Shown piece after piece: positions 33,232 through 42,243 of a stretch of DNA of 64,000 nucleotides. The translations under genes were made by a program, and so were the position numbers. Positions within the stretch are counted from its first letter, which is position 1. Every line of letters begins with the position of its first letter. The notes beneath the pieces were generated by a model. It ran no database searches. It saw only the letters and a program-made list of their open reading frames with translations, and was not told where the DNA came from. The stretch covers positions 1-64,000 of the forward strand of contig NZ_LDVZ01000009.1 in assembly GCF_001276515.1 (NCBI RefSeq), written 5' to 3'. The DNA is from Haemophilus sp. C1 (GTDB taxonomy: Bacteria; Pseudomonadota; Gammaproteobacteria; Enterobacterales; Pasteurellaceae).

Positions 33232-33657
33232 TTATTCATCTCTAAGCGGAACAACCAACATATCAATTTTAATCGTATTCATCACTTGACGTGTTGAAGA
33301 CATTAACTTACTCCAAAAATCTTGGTGATGTCCCGTCACTAATAAATCTACATCATATTGTTCGATAGCATCACTTAGAACTTGCCCTAAATCACCACTG
33401 CCACTCAATTTTTCTGAAATTGGATAATCCGCACTTTCAGCTAAATCTAATAAGGCTTTTTGTGTTTCCGTGGAAATTCTGTCCTGCATTGAAGACATAT
33501 TCACATCAATCAATCCAGTATAAAGATCCGAGAAGTTCACATCAACATGGATGATAGAAAGTTTTGCTTCGTGGCGTTTTGCAACTCCAACCGCTTTTTT
33601 AAGTAAAACTGGACTCTCTTCAGAAAGATCTACTGCCACTAAAACGTGTTTGTACAT
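33232..33657 (-). CDS. uspA: Universal stress protein A
   Basis: 141 residues, a single UspA domain in the cytoplasm. [19 protein letters not shown] matches the first strand and loop. Like E. coli UspA it seems to lack the full GxxGxxG ATP loop (the equivalent is [16 protein letters not shown], near 109-124), so it belongs to the non-ATP-binding type (inference). AGGAG precedes the ATG. A probable CRP site lies 70-85 bases upstream. Confidence 0.93.
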   Translation of the reverse strand: MYKHVLVAVDLSEESPVLLKKAVGVAKRHEAKLSIIHVDVNFSDLYTGLIDVNMSSMQDRISTETQKALLDLAESADYPISEKLSGSGDLGQVLSDAIEQYDVDLLVTGHHQDFWSKLMSSTRQVMNTIKIDMLVVPLRDE

Positions 33658-33725
33658 AATCGACTCCTTAACTGATTGGTTTGGCTTTTAACTGGTTCTA
33701 ATGCTAACATTTTGAGCAATAAAAA

Positions 33726-33745
33726 ACTGTGTACTAGATCACAAT
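33726..33745. promoter_or_regulatory. Candidate CRP site upstream of uspA
   Basis: TGTGT-ACTAGA-TCACA (33728-33743) matches the CRP consensus at 9 of 10 positions. It lies between the pepP end and uspA, both on the minus strand, so uspA is the target. Confidence 0.65.
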
Positions 33746-33758
33746 TTAAACATTTTTA

Positions 33759-35051
33759 TTAAAAATTCATTAAATTTTCAATGTCTGCAATTTCTTTGGG
33801 AGCCGCTGCGGTTAGGATTTTATTACCATATTCAGTCATGAGTAAATTATCCTCAATGCGCACGCCAATGCCTTTGTATTGCTCTGGCACATCAGCATCT
33901 TCTGAAATATAAATACCAGGTTCAACGGTAATCACCATGCCGATTTCGAGTATCCGCTGTTTATCCTGACCATAGCTACCCACGTCATGCACATCTAAAC
34001 CCAGCCGGTGCCCTAATCCATGCATATAAAATTGGCGATAAGCTTGTTGTTCAATCAGCGTATCGACATCACCTTTCAAGATGCCTAAATCCACTAATCC
34101 TTGGGTTTTAATACGAATAACTTCATCATTGGCTTGCTTAATGGAATTGCCCGGTACAAGCAACTCAATCGCACGTTTTTGCGCTTTTAATACTAACTCG
34201 TAAATTTCACGTTGAGGCGGGCTAAATTTTCCATTTACAGGAAAGGTTCGGGTAATATCGCCCGCATACATAGCAAATTCGCAGCCGGCGTCAATTAGCA
34301 CTAAATCCCCATCATTTAGTGGGCGATCATTTTCTGTGTAGTGCAAAATACAGGCGTTACTTCCCCCTGCAACAATGGAATTGTAAGAAGGAAATCTTGC
34401 GCAATGGCGATTAAATTCATGCAAAATATCGCTTTCAATTTCATATTCAAAGCGATTTGGGCGTGTCGTTTGCATTGCTTTAATATGCCCAAGTGCCGTA
34501 ATTTGTCCCGCTTGTTGCATTAATCGGATTTCATTAGGCGATTTTATAAGGCGCATTTCGCTAAGCATTGGTCGCCAATCTAAAATCTCGCTAAAACTCA
34601 TCGCACTTTCTGTCACTAATTTATCGCCCCAAGTATGAATTTCTGGCACATAGTAAAGTGCAGTCAAATTTTTCAGTATTTTTGGCAGTACGGTATCAAA
34701 TTCTTCAATAGAATAGGCTTCATTTACATTAAGTTGTTGTGGTGCAAGCTCAACACCTAATCGGCGACCATTCCAAGTTTCAAGTAACGGATCACGTGGA
34801 CGGAGAAAAATAATGGCTTTTTCAGTTTGTTCTGTTTTTAGTAATAGCAGCGCAGCATTCGGTTCATTAAAGCCTGTTAAATACCAAAAATAGCTATCTT
34901 GACGGAAAGGATAGGTACAATCATTATTACGGCGTTTTTCGATTTCAGAAAAAAGTAATAATGCCGAATTAGGTTGCATTTGAGTGAATACTCGTGTGCG
35001 GCGTTCCCCAAATTCTTCTTTAGGCAATTCAGCCATATAAGCCAATTCCAT
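33759..35051 (-). CDS. pepP: Xaa-Pro aminopeptidase
   Basis: 430 residues. PepP is a dinuclear manganese pita-bread peptidase that removes N-terminal residues before proline. The N-terminal domain covers about 1-170. The metal ligands can be read as Asp in LIDAGCEF and GDITRTF (around 255-270), His in HGLGHRLGLDVHD (near 344-356) and the two Glu in VEPGIYI and RIEDN near the end. It follows ygfB by 11 bases on the same strand, the order seen in E. coli ygfB-pepP. Confidence 0.95.
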   Translation of the reverse strand: MELAYMAELPKEEFGERRTRVFTQMQPNSALLLFSEIEKRRNNDCTYPFRQDSYFWYLTGFNEPNAALLLLKTEQTEKAIIFLRPRDPLLETWNGRRLGVELAPQQLNVNEAYSIEEFDTVLPKILKNLTALYYVPEIHTWGDKLVTESAMSFSEILDWRPMLSEMRLIKSPNEIRLMQQAGQITALGHIKAMQTTRPNRFEYEIESDILHEFNRHCARFPSYNSIVAGGSNACILHYTENDRPLNDGDLVLIDAGCEFAMYAGDITRTFPVNGKFSPPQREIYELVLKAQKRAIELLVPGNSIKQANDEVIRIKTQGLVDLGILKGDVDTLIEQQAYRQFYMHGLGHRLGLDVHDVGSYGQDKQRILEIGMVITVEPGIYISEDADVPEQYKGIGVRIEDNLLMTEYGNKILTAAAPKEIADIENLMNF

Positions 35052-35062
35052 TCGAGATCTCC

Positions 35063-35611
35063 TTAATGTAATACAGGTTTGCTTTCTATTTCTCCTTCGT
35101 TGAAATGAGAATAGAACAACATTGCAATGGTGCGAACATATTCAATAATTTCTTCTAGCGCTTCCGCAAGCTCTTCTTCATTGTCATCTTCATCATAGCC
35201 AAGCTGACAAATATCTTGTAGATCATCTACCGCTTCGCCAATTTCGCCTTTTTCTTTTGCTAATTCAGGTTGCACTAAGCCGAGACCAAGTAAGAATTGG
35301 TTTGCCCAGTCAGATAAGCTATCCGCTTGTGCAAAGACATTTTCATCTTCGGTTAAACCAAGTTCAAAGGTAAATCCTTCAACATCTGATAAGGTTTGAC
35401 TAATTTGTTCATAAAGTTCTGTAACTGGTTGAACTAATCCTGTTGGATAAGCGTGATTATCATTGCTGAATTGATATAAGAGCGGTAGCCAACTTTGATC
35501 TTTTAAGCCACCACAAAGTAAACCGCTTAAAAAACCGTGTAGTTCTGTTGCATTAAAGCCGATTCCAGCAGATTTAAGTTGTTGGTTAAGGTCAGAATGA
35601 GAAATGAGCAT
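35063..35611 (-). CDS. ygfB: UPF0149 (YgfB) family protein
   Basis: 182 residues from the ATG at 35611 ([12 protein letters not shown]), chosen because it has CAGGAC upstream and gives the family length. The frame is open to 35698, but that part overlaps the groEL terminator and is not conserved in type. The all-helical acidic protein carries [14 protein letters not shown] near residues 22-35, the UPF0149 hallmark. Its role is poorly known; in Pseudomonas a homologue affects beta-lactamase induction. It is probably cotranscribed with pepP. Confidence 0.92.
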   Translation of the reverse strand: MLISHSDLNQQLKSAGIGFNATELHGFLSGLLCGGLKDQSWLPLLYQFSNDNHAYPTGLVQPVTELYEQISQTLSDVEGFTFELGLTEDENVFAQADSLSDWANQFLLGLGLVQPELAKEKGEIGEAVDDLQDICQLGYDEDDNEEELAEALEEIIEYVRTIAMLFYSHFNEGEIESKPVLH

Positions 35612-35657
35612 AATAGATGTCCTGAGTAAATTTGAAATTAGTGTAAACCTTTGTAAA

Positions 35658-35700
35658 TAAAAAAGCGATCGCTTTTCCTTGTGGAAAAACGACCGCACTT
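35658..35700 (-). terminator. groEL terminator
   Basis: CGCTTTTCC and GGAAAAACG pair around TTGT (one wobble), and a T run follows on the minus strand. An uptake signal (ACCGCACTT) lies at the base of the stem, at 35692-35700. Confidence 0.6.
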
Positions 35701-35720
35701 TTTACCTGATGATGAGCGAA

Positions 35721-37379
<1,659 letters not shown>

Positions 37380-37389
37380 TTAATTTAAA

Positions 37390-37680
37390 TTATTCCACAA
37401 TCGCCAAAATATCGTTTTCAGAAATGATTAACACTTCTTCACCATCGATTTTTTCACTTTTCACGCCATAACCATCATTGAAAATGACCGTATCGCCAAC
37501 TTTTACATCTAAAGGTTGAACGGTGCCATTTTCTAAAATACGACCTTTCCCCACAGCTAATACTTTCGCGCGGGTTGATTTAGTCGCTGCTGAACCGGTT
37601 AATACGATACCGCCAGCTGAACGGGTTTCGACTTCTTCACGTTTAATAATTACACGATCGTGTAAAGGACGAATATTCAT
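37390..37680 (-). CDS. groES: Co-chaperonin GroES
   Basis: 96 residues from the ATG at 37680 ([14 protein letters not shown]), with AAGGAAA upstream. The frame is open to 37746, but that part includes the promoter. The mobile loop that contacts GroEL is [15 protein letters not shown] (residues 18-32). It caps the GroEL ring. It is the first gene of groESL. Confidence 0.97.
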   Translation of the reverse strand: MNIRPLHDRVIIKREEVETRSAGGIVLTGSAATKSTRAKVLAVGKGRILENGTVQPLDVKVGDTVIFNDGYGVKSEKIDGEEVLIISENDILAIVE

Positions 37681-37718
37681 GATTAATTTCCTTCTTAAGA
37701 ATTTGTAAGTGCGGTTTT

Positions 37719-37749
37719 TATATAAGGAACATTTTTTCGCTTTCAAGGG
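37719..37749 (-). promoter_or_regulatory. groESL heat-shock (sigma32-type) promoter
   Basis: On the minus strand CCCTTGAAA (37741-37749), a 13-base spacer and CCTTATATA (37719-37727) match the sigma32 consensus CTTGAAA-N11-16-CCCCATNT well, especially the -35 element. No CIRCE element is seen. Foreign DNA begins about 30 bases further upstream. Confidence 0.8.
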
Positions 37750-37778
37750 CTATTCATAAAAAAATTCTGACAAAATGT

Positions 37779-37802
37779 TTGGGGCTAATCTACTTCAGCC
37801 CC
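37779..37802. mobile_element. IS1016-like terminal remnant, left edge of foreign block
   Basis: GGGGCTAATCTACTTCAGCCCC followed by T matches, over nearly 20 bases and in the same orientation, the end of the IS1016 fragment at 40351-40373 (GCTAATCTAC-N-T-N-AGCCCCT in both). No transposase sequence is attached. I infer a solo end left by deletion or recombination. Confidence 0.5.
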
Positions 37803-37822
37803 TAAAAGAATATAACGTATTA

Positions 37823-37851
37823 TTTACAGAGTAAGGGTCTGAATATATAAT
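37823..37851 (+). promoter_or_regulatory. Possible promoter of the adhesin gene
   Basis: TTTACA (37823-37828), 17 bases and a perfect TATAAT (37846-37851). Transcription would start near 37858, inside or just after the GGAGG ribosome-binding site of the TTG start. Either the start point is earlier or translation starts at the ATG at 37891. Confidence 0.45.
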
Positions 37852-37863
37852 CGGAGGATTAGG

Positions 37864-38694
37864 TTGGCTTTAACTCTAATTGGTACAATCATGATACGAC
37901 ATACGACATACGACATACGACATACGACATACGACATACGACATACGACAATATCTAAACTCATCCTCACAGCAGCAGCCACAGGAATCGGCATATCCGC
38001 CGTGCCATACGCTCAGGCTGACGGCAATGGGCCAACGACGGTCAGAAAGCTGACTATAGAAAAATCGGGAAATGATGATGAAAATGAGCATAAATTTTTT
38101 TACGAAGAGACATCTTCGGGTGAATTTGAAGAGCACAATCCCGTCATCGGCTATGACGGCGGTGATACCCTGATTACCAACATTGCAAATGGTGAGATTG
38201 GTCCGGGTTCGACTGATGCAGTTACCGGAGGTCAACTGTATTCCTACGTACCTGAAAAGATTGAGAAAAAGCTTGAGGAATTTATTCAAGGTTTACCTGA
38301 TAGAGTTGAGTCTGGATCAGACGTTAAAATTGAATATTCAAATAACCAACTAACTCTAACCCTTTCCGAAAATGGGAAAAAGAAAATCAACAATATGTCC
38401 TCCTCTGAACGGATTTCCTCTATAGAGCAAAAAGTCGACAAGTTGGATAAATCAATGAACGGCGGTATCGCCAAAGCAGGAGCGATCGCACTCCTTCCTC
38501 AACCGACTTATGTGGGACACTCGATGGTATCCGCTTCTACGGCACACTACAACGGCGAACAGGCTCTTGCAATCGGTTACTCCAGACTCTCAGATAACGG
38601 CAAAGTAATCCTGAAGGCAGGTACTTCGTTTAATTTCTCCGGCAACAATACCAAAAAACCGTTATTTGGAGCGGCTGTCGGCTATCAATGGTGA
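37864..38694 (+). CDS. Short trimeric autotransporter adhesin, phase-variable
   Basis: 276 residues from TTG 37864, with GGAGG 6 bases upstream; ATG 37891 is an in-frame alternative. Residues 11-29 are repeat-encoded (IRHTTYD units) and form the basic n-region of a long signal peptide. The hydrophobic core LILTAAATGIGISAV (33-47) and YAQA/D at 52/53 give a clear cleavage site. The passenger is short (53-180) with a neck motif STDAVTGGQLYSY (116-128), a coiled coil near 181-199, and a YadA-type beta-barrel anchor (200-276) ending in aromatic GYQW. The architecture resembles NadA of Neisseria meningitidis and the NadA-like HadA described from H. influenzae biogroup aegyptius, which promotes host-cell adhesion. 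I cannot tell which it is closest to. It lacks uptake signals of Haemophilus type, and codon use differs from the neighbours. Confidence 0.85.
   Translation: MALTLIGTIMIRHTTYDIRHTTYDIRHTTISKLILTAAATGIGISAVPYAQADGNGPTTVRKLTIEKSGNDDENEHKFFYEETSSGEFEEHNPVIGYDGGDTLITNIANGEIGPGSTDAVTGGQLYSYVPEKIEKKLEEFIQGLPDRVESGSDVKIEYSNNQLTLTLSENGKKKINNMSSSERISSIEQKVDKLDKSMNGGIAKAGAIALLPQPTYVGHSMVSASTAHYNGEQALAIGYSRLSDNGKVILKAGTSFNFSGNNTKKPLFGAAVGYQW
37894..37949 (+). repeat. ATACGAC heptanucleotide tandem repeat (8 copies) in the adhesin gene
   Basis: Eight perfect ATACGAC units directly follow ATG 37891-37893 and lie in the signal-peptide coding region. Three units encode IRHTTYD; eight units (56 bases) leave the gene in frame, so 5, 8 or 11 copies are ON and others OFF. 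This is a probable phase-variation switch. Confidence 0.93.
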
Positions 38695-38853
38695 TCTTCC
38701 GCCATTAATACGGCTGTGTTTTATTGATTCCGGCGGTTTGTAACGGAAAATTGATTATTTTTTATTTAGATAGAAATCTATTCTTTTGAATAAAAGCTAT
38801 CTCTTAACTGATAATACGTTGCATCAATACCTATTGGAACACAGCCTATAGTA

Positions 38854-38890
38854 AAAATGCCGCACTTGCAGACAGGTGCGGCATTTTGGA
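38854..38890 (+). terminator. Terminator downstream of adhesin gene
   Basis: AAAATGCCGCAC (38854-38865) pairs perfectly with GTGCGGCATTTT (38876-38887). It includes CCGCACTT preceded by G, one base short of the Haemophilus uptake signal. Confidence 0.75.
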
Positions 38891-38962
38891 TTTTGTATGC
38901 AGGTCATATCCTAAAGTTGCCCATCTGCATACTTCGCCTTTTACAACAAATTAAGGATTCAG

Positions 38963-39883
38963 ATGTACTCCAACGATAAAGCAACCTCCAATAATCTACC
39001 CAGTATCAGCTTCATCCTGCCCGTATATAATGTTGCACCCTATATCCCTCGCGCGCTCGAAAGCATATTGCTTCAAACGGTTCGCAAAGAAATTATTCTG
39101 ATAGATGACGGTTCGACAGATGGCAGTGCGGAAATCCTGGCGAAATATATGCACCAATATCCCTTTATTACCGTTGTCAGCAGCCAAAACAGGGGGGTGG
39201 CGGCGGCACGCAATGCCGGATTAAAACTTGCAACGGGGGATTTCATCATGTTCTTAGACCCCGATGACGAACTTTACCCCATAGATTTCGGTTTGTGGGC
39301 AAGACTTGCTCAAGATAACGGACTTCAAGCGATTAAAGGCGTATATCTCCGTCCTCCTTATGAAGAGGGGAAAAATATGTTGAGGTGTAAGCCCGTTTTT
39401 CAATTTAAAGAACAGCACAATGGGAAAATCTCATCTATGCAGGGGATATTGATGCAGAGTCTGCCTCATCACTGGCCTCTACACAATATGTGCTTTATGA
39501 TTGACCGTCGCCACCTTGTCGCTACGGGTGTTACCTATCGCAACGGTATGCGTTTTGGGGAAGATATGGTTTTCATTTCTGAATTTCTGATTGCAGGCGG
39601 AAAAATCTTGGAGGTTGACATTCCCTTTTTTATTTATCACCGCAGAAAAGGAAGTCTGACAACTGCCCTACCCGACCACAGGCTGACCGATTACCTTCAC
39701 AATCTGCTTACCTATCTCGTACCGCTGATGGAAAGGCAGACCGATTCAAGATACGCAGAAACTGTCCGTCAAATCCTACTGATTGAATTTGATAAAATTG
39801 GCAGAATTGTCAAAAATTTCCCCGAACTGAAAAAAGAATATGACTGCCTCTTTACGCAACTGCCGGATAAAAAATATCTCTGA
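38963..39883 (+). CDS. Family 2 glycosyltransferase, neisserial type
   Basis: A 306-residue GT-A enzyme. SISFILPVYN (14-23), LIDDGSTDG (46-54) and the metal-binding LDPDD (98-102) are in the family 2 order. The rest (basic WPLHNMCFMIDRR near 157-169, and the FGEDMVFISEF segment with a possible catalytic acid) fits transferases acting on LPS, capsule or protein glycans. The acceptor is unknown. Codon use is richer in G and C at third positions than in the flanking Haemophilus genes. It is followed by an inverted pair of Neisseria uptake sequences, which in Neisseria often sits at gene ends as a terminator. AAGGAT precedes the ATG. Confidence 0.85.
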   Translation: MYSNDKATSNNLPSISFILPVYNVAPYIPRALESILLQTVRKEIILIDDGSTDGSAEILAKYMHQYPFITVVSSQNRGVAAARNAGLKLATGDFIMFLDPDDELYPIDFGLWARLAQDNGLQAIKGVYLRPPYEEGKNMLRCKPVFQFKEQHNGKISSMQGILMQSLPHHWPLHNMCFMIDRRHLVATGVTYRNGMRFGEDMVFISEFLIAGGKILEVDIPFFIYHRRKGSLTTALPDHRLTDYLHNLLTYLVPLMERQTDSRYAETVRQILLIEFDKIGRIVKNFPELKKEYDCLFTQLPDKKYL

Positions 39884-39897
39884 CCATATGGGGGCAA

Positions 39898-39940
39898 ATG
39901 CCGTCTGAATGCCTGAGAAGCCGTTTCAGACGGCATTGTT
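39898..39940. terminator. Inverted pair of complete 12-base Neisseria DNA uptake sequences
   Basis: ATGCCGTCTGAA (39898-39909) and its exact complement TTCAGACGGCAT (39925-39936) form a 12-base stem followed by TGTTTT. This is the Neisseria DUS in its typical terminator form. It marks the block as of neisserial origin. Confidence 0.93.
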
Positions 39941-40013
39941 TTATTTGGTAAGCAACTGTCTGCGTTGTATAATTGCCCGCTTTAAAATCGATAACAAACA
40001 TACAGGAACCGCC

Positions 40014-40181
40014 ATGACAGAATCCATCACCCGCGACAGTATGCAATACGATGTCGTGATTGTCGGCGCAGGCCCGTCGGGTTTATCCGCCGCCATCTAC
40101 GATGACCGCCAAAATAGCTTTCATCAAGCTCAATTTTACCATCAAAAACCTCATCAGCTTCAAGGGCTAAGTGAGAGCTAA
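40014..40181 (+). pseudogene. 5' fragment of neisserial ETF-ubiquinone oxidoreductase-like gene fused to IS1016 DNA
   Basis: The first 28 codons read MTESITRDSMQYDVVIVGAG then PSGLSAAI, an FAD-binding Rossmann start (GAGPSG) matching, as I recall, the neisserial electron-transfer flavoprotein ubiquinone oxidoreductase. At about 40099/40100 the sequence switches to IS1016 DNA in antisense, and the frame runs on by chance to 40181. The remaining several hundred codons of the enzyme are missing. Not functional. Confidence 0.7.
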
Positions 40182-40332
40182 TGACTTCACGAATTTTTCG
40201 GTAAAACAAAATCGCTGAATTGGCTTGGATACCGAGTAAATCAGCCGCTGTTCGGGGTGTCACTTCTAATACAAAAAATTCAAGGAACTTATTTTGTATA
40301 GATTTCTTTAATTTACAATGAGTTATCTTCAT
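40100..40332 (-). pseudogene. Truncated IS1016 transposase
   Basis: From ATG 40332 the product starts [20 protein letters not shown] and reaches the DDE-type ELDESYFGGH (residues 68-77), typical of the IS1595/IS1016 group. It then switches at about codon 78 into antisense neisserial sequence. The C-terminal two thirds, with the remaining catalytic residues, are lost. Confidence 0.85.
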
Positions 40333-40373
40333 TTTTATAGACTAGCACTCTTGCTAATCTACGTTAGCCCCTT
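40100..40373 (-). mobile_element. IS1016 fragment (5' end of element)
   Basis: The fragment carries the terminal repeat (40351-40373) and the first 77 or so codons of an IS1016-type transposase on the minus strand (start ATG at 40332). It ends abruptly in neisserial DNA at its left and in ureA at its right. IS1016 is the element that flanks the H. influenzae capsule locus and is involved in its amplification and transfer (established). This copy cannot transpose on its own. Confidence 0.85.
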
Positions 40374-40494
40374 AAATTATCCGGAAACTATTGCTTATAT
40401 TGCGAGCCATTTACAAGAGGTTGCAAGAGACGGGATGAGAGTGGCTGAAGTGATGTAGCATGGCTCAACACTTTTAACCGTTGATGATGTAATC
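40372..40494 (+). pseudogene. ureA: Fragment of urease gamma subunit gene ureA
   Basis: The frame reads [20 protein letters not shown] then GM and VAEVM, then TAG at 40456-40458, then LLTVDDV. This is the central part of the urease gamma subunit. The N-terminus is replaced by the IS1016 end. The internal stop replaces a codon that, as I recall, is Gln in H. influenzae. The similarity stops near 40494, where the ureH fragment begins. Confidence 0.8.
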
Positions 40495-40495
40495 A

Positions 40496-40582
40496 GGTTG
40501 TACCGTGCGAGTGTTAGGGCATAGGGCAGAGCAAATTCAGAAACTGTTTGAGAAAATTGGTGAGCAGTTAAAAGCTGCGTAA
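40496..40582 (+). pseudogene. ureH: 3' fragment of urease accessory gene ureH (ureD)
   Basis: In a frame different from the ureA fragment, the sequence reads TVRVLGHRAEQIQKLFEKIG then EQLKAA and TAA at 40580-40582. I identify it as the C-terminus of UreH/UreD from the RVLG and amphipathic-helix ending and from position, since ureH is the last urease gene before aspA in H. influenzae Rd. ureA to ureH is deleted between the two fragments. Confidence 0.6.
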
Positions 40583-40658
40583 GATTGATAGATAACTTAT
40601 TTTCCCCTAAAAAAACTAATCCGAAAAATGAAAATATGTCTTGAGAGCATTTCTTGAA

Positions 40659-40678
40659 AATGTGATCTTGGTCAAGTT
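40659..40678. promoter_or_regulatory. CRP-type site upstream of aspA
   Basis: TGTGA-TCTTGG-TCAAG (40661-40676) matches the CRP consensus at 8 of 10 positions. Its centre (40668.5) is about 40.5 bases before the start point predicted from the TATAAT at 40697-40702, the class II activator position. It could also bind FNR. Confidence 0.65.
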
Positions 40679-40696
40679 TTTTCTCCTTAAAATTTC

Positions 40697-40702
40697 TATA
40701 AT
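40697..40702 (+). promoter_or_regulatory. aspA -10 element
   Basis: A perfect TATAAT without a good -35, as expected for an activator-dependent promoter, 36 bases before the aspA start codon. Confidence 0.65.
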
Positions 40703-40737
40703 GGCGTCAAATTAACTAACCAGAAAAGGTGATTCAA

Positions 40738-42156
40738 ATGACTCAATTTAGAAAAGAAGTAGATTTACTCGGCGAACGTGATGTACCAGCAGATGCGTAC
40801 TGGGGTATTCATACATTAAGAGCGGTAGAAAATTTCAATATTTCTAACGTAACCATTTCTGACGTACCAGAGTTTGTACGTGGCATGGTGATGGTGAAAA
40901 AAGCAACTGCTTTAGCAAATGGTGAATTAGGTGCAATTCCAAGTGATATTGCAAAAGCGATAGTGGCAGCTTGTGATGAAATTCTTACCACTGGAAAATG
41001 CTTAGATCAATTCCCATCAGACGTATATCAAGGTGGTGCAGGTACTTCTGTCAATATGAATACCAATGAAGTAGTTGCTAACCTTGCGCTTGAAAAAATT
41101 GGTCATAAAAAAGGCGAATATAACGTGATTAACCCTATGGACCACGTTAACGCAAGCCAATCAACCAATGATGCGTATCCTACTGGTTTCCGTATTGCAG
41201 TGTATAACAGCATCTTAAAATTAATTGATAAAATTCAATATTTACACGACGGTTTTGATAATAAATCAAAAGAGTTTGCGAATATCTTAAAAATGGGTCG
41301 TACTCAATTACAAGATGCGGTGCCAATGACTGTAGGCCAAGAATTCAAAGCTTTCGCCGTATTACTTGAAGAAGAAGTGCGTAACTTAAAACGTACAGCA
41401 GATTTACTCCTTGAAGTAAACCTTGGTGCGACTGCAATCGGTACTGGTTTAAATACGCCTCAAGGCTATACGGAATTAGTTGTAAAACACCTTGCTGAAG
41501 TAACAGGATTAGCTTGCGTACCGGCAGAAAACTTAATTGAAGCAACATCTGACTGCGGCGCTTATGTCATGGTTCACGGTGCATTAAAACGTACTGCTGT
41601 AAAACTTTCTAAAGTATGTAATGACTTACGTTTACTTTCTTCTGGTCCACGTGCTGGTATGAAAGAAATTAACTTACCTGAATTACAAGCGGGCTCTTCT
41701 ATCATGCCAGCAAAAGTAAACCCTGTTGTTCCAGAAGTGGTGAACCAAGTATGCTTTAAAGTAATTGGTAACGATACCACTGTGACTTTCGCATCTGAAG
41801 CAGGTCAATTACAATTAAACGTAATGGAACCCGTGATTGGTCAAGCAATGTTTGAATCTATCGATATCTTAACCAATGCTTGTGTGAACTTACGCGATAA
41901 ATGTGTGGATGGTATCACTGTAAACAAAGAAATTTGTGAAAACTATGTGTTTAATTCAATCGGTATCGTGACTTATTTGAATCCATTTATCGGTCACCAC
42001 AACGGCGACTTAGTGGGTAAAATCTGTGCGCAAACAGGTAAAGGCGTACGTGAAGTTGTGTTAGAAAAAGGTTTATTAACAGAAGAACAATTAGATGACA
42101 TTCTTTCTGTAGAAAACTTAATGAACCCAACTTACAAAGCGAAATTAAATAAATAA
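40738..42156 (+). CDS. aspA: Aspartate ammonia-lyase
   Basis: 472 residues from the ATG at 40738 (AAAAGG 8 bases upstream). A GTG at 40729 is in frame but too close to that ribosome-binding site. AspA converts aspartate to fumarate and ammonia, feeding anaerobic fumarate respiration. Aspartase also binds plasminogen in H. influenzae. Superfamily signature [11 protein letters not shown] is near 320, and [13 protein letters not shown] near 245. It is monocistronic, ending in a USS-pair terminator. Confidence 0.97.
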   Translation: MTQFRKEVDLLGERDVPADAYWGIHTLRAVENFNISNVTISDVPEFVRGMVMVKKATALANGELGAIPSDIAKAIVAACDEILTTGKCLDQFPSDVYQGGAGTSVNMNTNEVVANLALEKIGHKKGEYNVINPMDHVNASQSTNDAYPTGFRIAVYNSILKLIDKIQYLHDGFDNKSKEFANILKMGRTQLQDAVPMTVGQEFKAFAVLLEEEVRNLKRTADLLLEVNLGATAIGTGLNTPQGYTELVVKHLAEVTGLACVPAENLIEATSDCGAYVMVHGALKRTAVKLSKVCNDLRLLSSGPRAGMKEINLPELQAGSSIMPAKVNPVVPEVVNQVCFKVIGNDTTVTFASEAGQLQLNVMEPVIGQAMFESIDILTNACVNLRDKCVDGITVNKEICENYVFNSIGIVTYLNPFIGHHNGDLVGKICAQTGKGVREVVLEKGLLTEEQLDDILSVENLMNPTYKAKLNK

Positions 42157-42187
42157 GTCTGAATGATTTATTCAGTCCTCGAATAGA

Positions 42188-42230
42188 AATAACCGCACTT
42201 TGATTACTCAAAAGTGCGGTTATTTTTTAT
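42188..42230. terminator. Bidirectional terminator with inverted USS pair between aspA and talB
   Basis: AATAACCGCACTTT (42188-42201) is complementary to AAAGTGCGGTTATT (42211-42224), with a T run after it. It serves the convergent aspA and talB. Confidence 0.88.
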
Positions 42231-42243
42231 ATTGAATGATGGA

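Noticed and set aside
37894..37949. CRISPR or DNA-binding direct repeats at the ATACGAC tract
   Set aside because: Units are contiguous with no spacers, lie in a coding frame, and fit a slippage repeat.
39909..40181. 90-codon ORF starting at 39909 as a real gene
   Set aside because: It begins inside the uptake-sequence hairpin. Only the 28 codons from 40014 resemble a known protein, and the rest is antisense IS1016.
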